From NCBI GenBank assembly GCA_026018925.1, contig JAKSZU010000016.1:54208496-54272495 (forward strand): a stretch of 64,000 nt of DNA, in the 5' to 3' direction. How positions within the stretch are numbered: the first letter of the stretch is position 1; every line of letters starts with the position of its first letter. A program made the position numbers and the translations under genes. Positions 50,201 to 59,852 of the stretch are shown here, piece after piece. Source of the stretch: Tupaia tana (taxonomy: Eukaryota > Chordata > Mammalia > Scandentia > Tupaiidae). Under the pieces are notes generated by a model that was given only the letters and a program-made list of their open reading frames with translations, searched no databases and was not told the DNA's origin.

Positions 50201-53200
50201 GTGGTGGTTAAAGGCGCTGGACTCTCCCACATGGCTGACCGTAGTTTGAATCCTGGACCTGGCAGCTTCCTTTGTCACCCCCCCCCCACCCGTCCCTTTC
50301 TGCTCAAGTTAAAATAAGTTAAAAGGTTTTTGCTAAGTCGCCAGACAGACAGAGACAGAAGATAGAAAGCAAAATCAAATGGCCACGCCGCAAATCGGGA
50401 TCTTAAAGAATTACCGCGGTCAACTACGTGGGAGTCCAGCGACATTTACGCTAACTGCTGGTTTAACTGTTTACTGTTTTTTAATTTGACCAGAGAGATA
50501 GAAAGAGAGAGAGAGGGAGAGGGAGAAAGCAAGCCACCAGGTCTGGGACTCAAACTGCGGTTGGCCGTGTGGGAGTCCAGCGGCTCGACCACCCCTCCAC
50601 CTGCCGGCCCCCATGCCCTCAGGCTTTATGCCTGGCTCTTGTCTCCCATCTGAAAAAGGCCTATCTAGACTCCATCTCCTACAGCCCTTTGCTTTATCTC
50701 TTGCCTCCTTTCTGAAGCCAGACTTCTCCAGGGCTGTGTTTACTTGCTGTCTCTGGTTCCTTGTCTCCTCTTGGCTCCTCCGCCTGTCCCACTTAGCTTC
50801 TCCCCTTGTCCGTTTGCTGAGTGGCTCCTACTGGGGTTATCAGTGACTTCCATGTTGCTGAAAATGATAGTAAAGCATCTCGGGGACATTTTCTAGTCTT
50901 ACTCTTTCTTGACCTCTTAGCAGCATTTGCACTGATACTCCGCCTGCCTTCTCCCCACCAGCATCTTGTGGTGTTTTCCCTCTTCATTTTCTGCTTCAGC
51001 CACCCTGACCTTCATTCAGCTCCTCGAATATGCCACGCCTACCTCGCTCCGTTTGTAAGCATCTCCTGGACCTGGAATGTCCTCCTCCTTCCCTGTCCTA
51101 GTTAACTCCTACATATCCTGCAAGCCTTCGAGGCCTTCCCTGGCTGTTCCTCCCCTCACATTGGATCAGGTTCCTTGACATACACTTCACAGACGCCTGT
51201 CCATTCCTTCAGTGCATGTAGCACACACGCAATTCCAGGTTCACTTTGGTTGGCATCCATCTCCTCCGCTAGGTGGAGCTCTTTGAGGGGGCCATGGGCC
51301 TCTTGTGCTGCCCATCGTAAACCAGCACCTAGTTATGAGCTTAGCATACGTTAGGTCTTCAGGAAGTGTTGGCAGAATGAGTCAATGAACTGGGGCTTAT
51401 CTGATTTCTGCTCTCTGGTTCCTTTTATTTTTTTTTTTTAAGAATTATTTAATTTTATTTGTTATTTTTTATTTGCTATAGGGCATGTATGCTCACAGAG
51501 AGTGAGATGGAAGGTGAGAAAGCAAGCTGCCAGGTCTGGGACTTGAACTGTGGTCTGCCATATGGGAGTCCAGAGCCTTACACTACACCACGTGCTGGTT
51601 CCCCCTCTAGTTCTTACTAGTCTGTTTTCCTAACTGTGTGCACTCTCTCTTTGATGCAGGTGAATGTCCCCCGGTGCTTACCCTTCTCGGGAGTGGGCAA
51701 GGTGAAGCAGGCCGCATGCGGCGGCACAGGCTGTGCCGTGGTAAATGGTGAGATTCCTTCTGGCAGTTCTTCATAGGTAGATGGGCCAGGGCAGTAGCGA
51801 GCGGATTCATGGATTCATGGCTGAAGACCTCGGCCTCAGGGAGGGAACTTGGCCATGGGAAGATCTAGTTGGATTGAGTTCAGTTATTACAGGGCGAGGG
51901 TGAAATTCTGGACAGAAAGATAAAAGCCTATGATTTATATGTAGACAGACAGCAGTAGAACGGAGTCATTCTGCAACAAACCACTGGAGTGGAGAATGAA
52001 TGAATTACTTTATTCTCCTCCCTCGGCCTGGGCCAAAGACTCCAGTTCTGCCTTCTCTGGCCAAGAAATAAAAGGCAGACAGGAGAGGAGCCGCAGAACT
52101 TGGATGCTGAGGTCCGTGCCCCTGGGGTTAAATGTCTGGTACCACTGAGGAGTAGTACACTTTTTTTTTTTTTTTTTAATATCCAAAACATTAAGAGTTT
52201 TAAGAATCTGGTTAGAACTTATTTATGTATTTGGCTTGGTTTCCTGATCAGTGGGAAACTTAGAGCTGTCAGTAGGGAAAACGGTCCTCCGTTTCTCTGG
52301 TGTTCACTTGGGTTTTCTGGGTGATTTATGGGCTGGTTCCCTCCAGGTTACCCTCAAGATACGGAAAGTTTGCATTCTGAGATTAGTTACCAGACTAGAC
52401 AGACTCCGCCAGAAGAATTTAGCAGGGGAGAGAGGAGAATTATTTGAAATCTCCCTCAGCATGTTCTTGCCAAGCAAAGAGGGAAAAAAACTCCACGTGG
52501 ATGTAATGCATCTTGGTAGTGCTGTTTGAATCTGGTGAGGGAGGGCTCTCCATGGTTTGACTTACTGACCATTGTTTTTATTGAAATGTAGGAGAAGGAC
52601 ATGTTTTTGTCTGGGGCTATGGAATTCTTGGGAAAGGACCAAACCTAGTGGAAACTGCTCTTCCAGAAATGATTCCACCCACTCTATTTGGCTTGACAGA
52701 GGTCAGCCCAGAAACCCAGGTTTCCCGCATTCGGTGTGGACTCAGCCACTTTGCCGCACTTACCAGTAAGTGACCAAGCTCCAGGACCGGGGAGCAAGAC
52801 TGATATAAGTTCTCTTTCTGGTCCAGCCTGATACCGGAGGCCACTCCATTTCCACCCACGCAGTGGAGGAGCTCCTTCGTGCGGATAATTAGCAGCCAGT
52901 CCAGAAGCTGTTTGGCTTGAGGTTATATAATATGTGTGTTTTTTTCATCCTAGAGTTTTGTTTTTGGTCCATTTGGTTTGTGGTTAGGCTAATGTCAAGT
53001 GAATTTTCCCAAGAGGGCACTAGTTGGGGGTAGGAGCAGGGGACTCAAGCATGTCAGGGTGCTGGAGGGACCAGTAGAGGTTTGACGAGACCCTGGGTGG
53101 GTAATTAGGAAATGAGTATGTGAGGCCTAATCCCATTCCCTGGCCAAGCCAAAACCCTGATCTGACCCAGGCATGTGGGGTGGCAAGAGGCAGATTTGTA

Positions 53201-53532
53201 AGATTGTCCTGTGGTTTTTGTGGCGGTAAATCCACTGATTTCTCCACAATACTGAGGCAGAGAGAGAGAGAAGAACGATTGAAGGGAGGGCTGAGATGGG
53301 GTTTTCTCAAAGACTTGCCAAGGTTCAAAACCATAAAATATCCAGTTCCGCTTAAGAACTCTATAGTGGGTGCTTTTGCTTGTTTCTTGTTTCTTTCTTT
53401 CTTTTTTTTTTTTTTTTTTTAGATAGATTTTTGCTATAAGGCACTCACCGGAGAGATGAAGAGAGAAAGTGAGAAATCACACCTCAGGAGGACTGGCCAT
53501 GCCACAGTCCCTTCTCCATTCTCTTCTCGAGA

Positions 53533-53567
<35 letters not shown>

Positions 53568-56500
53568 GGTTTTACTATAGGGCGCGTATGCTCGCCAGAC
53601 AGAGAGAGACAGAGAGACAGAAAGCGAGAAATCACCCCCGAGAGGGGATGGCCACGCCGCAATCCCTCCTCCTCCATTCTCCTCTCGGGATCTTGGGCAC
53701 ACACGCACACGCGCCCGGCGTGAGTTTTAAGCCACTAGGTCCGGGACGTGAACCACGGTTGACTACATGGGAGTCCAGCGACATAGCCATTACGCTAACT
53801 GCTGGTCCCTCTTCTTGAGATCTTGGGCATGCATACACACAAGCCCAGCGTGGGTTTCAAGCTGCCAGGTCTGGGACTCGAACCAGTTGACCACGTGAGA
53901 GTCTAGCGATGTAACCACCATGCCACCCGCCAGCCCGTGGGTGCTCTTCTTGAGTGTATCTCTTAACCCACCACATTTACTGTTGGATCAGTTTGCTGCT
54001 CTTTAGCTGACTTGAATAGTACAACTACAAAGCTAGTCAGTTTCATTTTGTGATTCTCAAGTAAATGAGCTGTTTCCTCTCAATTAAAAATTCTTTTAGT
54101 GTCATGGTAAATGATTGTTTTCTTTTTAAACATCTGGGCCGAGTCAGTCCTCGTTTGTGTTCTCTGGCCTCATACTCATGTGAGGACTCTTCCGAATTGT
54201 CACCCTCTGTTCCAGGATCCTAGTGACCATTCGGTCTGTTTGAATTCCAGATTTCAAGGGCCTGGAATAATGCAGGATATGGCAGGGGCTGTTAGGGTGT
54301 GTCCAAGTGTTCTCTGACTGTGTGTACTAAACACCAGGTGGTAGCAGTGGTATTCAGGGGAGGGATTCCTTGCCACCCTTCAACCAGAGCAGCTGTTTTA
54401 GTTTGCAGATGAGCCTCGTTCTTGGGACTATTTTAGAGTTATTTTGACTATGGACTGTGTTCTGATAGTAACACATATCTATTTGCCAGAATGTTCTGAG
54501 GCTTAAACTGTGTGTGGAGTAAAATCTTCAGAAATGCATGTGAAAAAAATTTTTTTTTTGTTTTGGTTATTTGGTTTTTGCTGTACAGAGACAGAGAAAG
54601 TGAGATGGCCATGCCACAATTCCTTCTCCATTCTCCTCTTGGGATCTTGGGCACGCACGCACACACGCCCGGCGTGAGTTTTACGCTACCGGGTCCAGGA
54701 CGCGAACCACGGTTGATTACATGGGAGTCCAGCGACATAGCCATTACGCTAACTGCTGGTTCCCGAGACTAGTTCTTCAAACGGCCCCAGCCCAACCACT
54801 GTTTTCCTCTTTGCAGACAAAGGAGAGCTGTTCGTGTGGGGCAAGAATATCCGAGGGTGCCTGGGAATCGGTCGCCTGGAAGACCAGTATTTCCCCTGGA
54901 GGGTAAGGTGGACTGGGCGGGCTTGAGGCAGGTCCACCCGGTGTAGCCCCAGGTGCCACATGCAGCCAGGCCAGGACGAGGTCCACGGGACTGCTCCCTC
55001 CCAGGCACTGGCTGCCCTCCTTCCTCTGTTCCTCGCTCTGTCAGGGCAGACACCTGAATAGTGGTGACGGTGAGTGAGCTCCTGCACCAGGCTCGCAGGC
55101 TGCAGGGCTCGCTTTCCTCATCCCCGGTGATGGGCCAGGCCATTCTCGGGTTCTGCTGAGGGAGGGCTTGGTGGGAATGACCTACCCAAGTGTTCCAGGC
55201 TCTGAGATGCCGAGTCAGAGACTCTCCTCAGGAATGCAGAGCAAGGAAACAAAGGCGTGCCTGAGCACCAGGGGCGAGCTCCAGGCAGGGCCTTTGGGAC
55301 GCCTGAGGCTCCTGAGGGCAGTGGTTGAAGACATCAGAGCTGTTTCTGGACTCCCATGTAGTGGAATGTTTAACAGTGAGTTTAGAAGAAAGTAGGATGT
55401 TCACTATTTAGATTTCGTAACCACAGCCACCAAAGTGAAAAAAATAAAGGCTTTTCTTAGGGGTAGGATGCAATTAGACAAAAGAGCTTATTTCAAAATG
55501 AAAGGGGAAAAGGCTCTTAAATTGTAGTTTATCTTAGTGTTGTTTACTGAGTCTGTTCTTTAAGTTATTCTAAAAAATAGTTATTGATTTCTTTTGAATA
55601 CACAACATATGTTCATGGTAAAAAATGTATTATGAAAAATCAGGCTCCTACCACCCATCTCTTGCCATGGGTACTAACTGGTTGCTTATGCCCCGTTCCA
55701 GAGGGAGCACAGAGAAGAGCACATGTGTGTGCAAGTGTGTATGTGCGTGTGCATGTCTTTCCTTGGAAGTTTGGATTTTAATAACGTGTTTAGAAATTGT
55801 GCTGGGGCCAGCAGGTGGCATGGTGGATAAGGGTGCTGGACTCCCACATGGCCGACCGCGGTTTGAGTCCTGGACCTGGTGGCTTGCTTTCTCTCTCTTT
55901 AACTCTTATCCCTTTCTGGTCAAATGAAGATAAATAAATAAATGGATAAATAAAGTTAGATAAAATAAATCTTTAAAATAAAAGGAAATTGTGAAAAGCA
56001 TTTTTAAAAAAGCTCTTGTTGGTGGAGACAGCAGGTTAGTATGTTGGTCAAGGTGCTAGATCCCTCATGGCTGATTCCACAGTTCGAGTCCTGGACCGGG
56101 CAGTTTGATTAAGTCAGACATATGTATGCATGCCCAAAATCCTGAGAGGAGAATGGAGGAGAAGGGATGTGGTATGGCCACATGGGGTGATTTCTCACTT
56201 TCCCTCTTTCTCTGTCTCTCTCTGGTGAGTGCACGTACCCTATGACAAAAACCTAAAAAACAAAACAAAACAAACCCCCAAACAAAAATAAAAAACCCTT
56301 GTAAAAATGCAAAATAGACAAAATAAGGATCTGTCAAAAACCTACCACCACATGTTCTGAAACACTTTGGCATTTTATTTTTTTTGGAGAGGTTTTTGCT
56401 ATAGGGTGTGTGCACTCTCCAGAAAGACAGAGAGAGATAGAGAGACAGAAAGTGAGAAATCACCCCCAGGGAGGATGGCCACACCACAATCCCTTCTCCT

Positions 56501-59500
56501 CCATTCTCCTATTGGGATCTTGGGCACGCACGCACATGTGCCCGGCATGAGTTTTAGCTGCCAGGTCTGGGACTCGAACTGTGGTCAACCACATGGGAGT
56601 CCAGCAACGTTGCCGTTACACCATCTGCTGGTTCCGCACTTGGCATTTTTAAGGACTGTTTACATTGCCCCTTCTCTTGGCTGCTGTTTCTTCTGGTTCT
56701 TTGTGAACTCAATAGGCACTGACGCTTTATTAAAAACTGTGGGCGGAGTTTCTAAGAGAACAAGTCGAAATAGAGACCTGAACCGTCTTAGAAACAAATA
56801 TTGGTACACTAAAGTCGTTACCGGGAGTCCAGGCTTACCAGCTTATTTGCTAAGCCTGGAAATACCACCCTGTGTGGGGGATGTATCAGTCAGTGGATGT
56901 GGATGGCAGTCAGATAACGTGACTGTCAGTAAGTGACGTGTCCCACTGTTTTCTTGGTAATTCCTCAGTGCTCTCACTCTTACCTTCCTTTCGAGCTTCT
57001 GTCTGAGTGGAAGCTTGGGAGTTAAAGCTACGGGGTTTGGATGTGTGAACACTGCACGGGCCTACCTGCCTGCCCTCATTTCCTCCAAATTAGAGGGTAC
57101 ATGAGCCACGAGGTTTTTTGTTTTGTTTTAGATTTTCTTTTCTTTTTTTTCTTTTTAGAGAGAGATTTATGTTATAGGGCATGTGTGCTCGCAGGAGAGA
57201 CAGAGAGAGAAATCATCCCCCGGGGGCAATGGCCACGCCACAATCCCTTCTCAATTCTCCTCTTGGGATTTTGGGGCATGCACACGTGCCCGGTGTGAGT
57301 TTTAAGCTGCAGGGTCCAGGACTCGAAATGCGGCCAACTAGGTGGGAGTCCAGTGACGTAATCATTGCGCCCTCTGCTGATCCCACAGGCTGCGAGGTTT
57401 AATCAAGTAACCCTGCTGGAGTAGCTTGTTCAGGGGTGGCTTGTGAGTGGCTCTGGAGGCAGGGCCTGCAGAGCCAGGTCGAACTCCTTCGGCACTGGGT
57501 GTTTATCTGCTAACTCACTTCCCCACATCCTGCTACCAGGGAAGGGACTCTTGTTTCTTGGTGACAGCCACGCTCAGTGTTAGGCTGTTGTCCTCCTTGC
57601 ATGCTTGGTAAGCCCTAAGTGTGCAAGGGAGCTGCTTTGTTCCCTCATCACTTTTCGATCAGGGCTGGGAGGATTGGCGAGGGGAGGGTTTGAAAGGAGA
57701 GTGCTGGGTTGGATGCCACAGCCCCTCCTGCTGCATGTGAGCTCAGGGATGGGAAGTGAGAGCTCTGGCAGAGTGCTGGCAGCAGCTGGGCTTGGATCGG
57801 CGAGGGCGATCCTGGGACGATCAGGTTAGGCTGTTGTTGGTTAGTTGGACCTTCCTCCAGTCTCTCCTGTCACACTCACTTTTTAAAAAAACTACAATGT
57901 TTTCATTCATTGTTTAAAACATTTATTTTATTTATGGTAGAGGAGCACTTCATGTGCATGTGAGGAGAATGAGAGAAGAACATGCTTGGCAGAACCTGGC
58001 ATGCTGTGGTCCCTTGCCCCCAGCCCTCTAGCCCGTCAGGATCTTGGACACATGTATGTGCCTGGTATGTTTCAAGTAAAGCTTCACTTGTAGCTCATGC
58101 AATGGTACTAAGTGGTGATTCTTAGACTTGAAGAACTCGGGCTTTTCTGACAGTATGTGGCCCAGGAGGTGACATCTGAGCCTCTAACTCAGACCTCTGC
58201 AGGATACGTTTTCCTGCTGTGCACTGATACTCATCACTCAGAGAGTCCATGATTTCTTTAATTTTATTTATCATCATCATCATTATTTCATTTGACTTGA
58301 GAGAGAGGGAAAGTGAGAAAGCAAGCTGCCAGATCTGGGACTTGAACCACAGTCAGCCATGTGGGAATCCAGCACCTTAACCACTATGCCACCTGCTAGC
58401 CCTGAATCTGCTCAAACTTTTAAGAGTTGCCCAGGCTAAATCTGGTTCTGGTTTTGGAACTGTTTCCCTTTGCAGTAGTGTTGTGAGTGTGAATTGGTTT
58501 AGAATAGAAACTCCTTTTAACCTTGACTAGGACAAAAATAAAACATGGCTGAGGGCAGTCTTCTCTTGGATGTGGTTCAGATTTCATGAGCAACTGCTGG
58601 CCAGGAGGAGTCAGAACCTCAGGGAGCCGCCTGCTGCTCCCCAGGGAGGGCTGAGCGCCAGGCCCTTATTCTAAGGCCAGTCTCGGCAAAGTTTACCGTA
58701 GTGGGTCCTGGTGAGTGAAGCAGGCCGTGAGTTTACTCTGCTCCAGGTGCTAATGGCAGGGCACTTGGGAACAAGCACATCGGTGCTTAAGTGCAGCTGA
58801 CTGGCAGAGATGGGGAGGAGAGCGGCGCTTTCCCCAGGAAAGGCAAACATAGCGCTCTCACAGCCTGGAAGGTTGCTAGGAGTACAGCCGGGCCGGCTGC
58901 CGGGCCTGAGGCAGCATGTTTTCTGCTCCCTGGCCAGTCTGGCATCCCTCCTGCACCTGGCACCTTCGAGGTGAACTGGGGCACTCGTTTTTGTTTGTTC
59001 AGTGGTTTCTGTAATAGGTGCTGCTAAGGGCATTTGTTTAGGGAGGGAGAGGAGGCAGCATGGCTCCGTTACTGTCATCTATTTGCCTGGTGGCCTGGAG
59101 TCCCTAATGGCCTTATGGGTGCAAAGCTCCAGGGTCAGTGCCTGCCGCCTCTGCTTTTAGGCCAGGCCATCTGGATTAGGCGTTTCCCTTGCAAGCGTAG
59201 TAAACTGCTACTGATCCCCTTTCCGGTTGTCCTGCCGCCCGCCGGGTGCTGCCATCAGGAAAGGATGGATAAATTGGGCTCCGTCAGCAGAGCAAGTGTC
59301 GGTGTTCTGGCAGGGTCCCAGGGGTAAGCCATGCGGCACACCGTCTTCTCATTGTCCCAAGAACGAGTCTGTATCTGCTTTTCTTTGCATAAAGAACTTC
59401 TGGAAGGACAAGCAGAAAGCAACTGAAGGTAGTTTCAGGCCCAGCCTGGTAGAATAGTCAGTGGTGAACTGAACTGCAGTGCTGGAAGCCACATGTCCAA

Positions 59501-59795
59501 ATGCAGGTTCAGGTCCCAGGTCGGTTAGAAAGCACACGGAGCTGTGGATGTACCCAACGTCCTGAGGAGTTAGAGGACTAGGAACAGGGATCGTGGCATG
59601 ACAAGGCTCTGTTGAGGATGCTCCTCTCTTTTTTTTGTGTACACATGTACTATCATGAATAAATGAATAAAATAAACTTAAAAAGAGAAAGTAGTTTCTA
59701 GTTCAGAGGAAGATAGGGATTAGGGCAGATGATGACAAGAGTGGTGGTTTTTTTTTATTATTTTAAATTAATTAATTTTAATTTGACCAGAGAAG

Positions 59796-59852
<57 letters not shown>

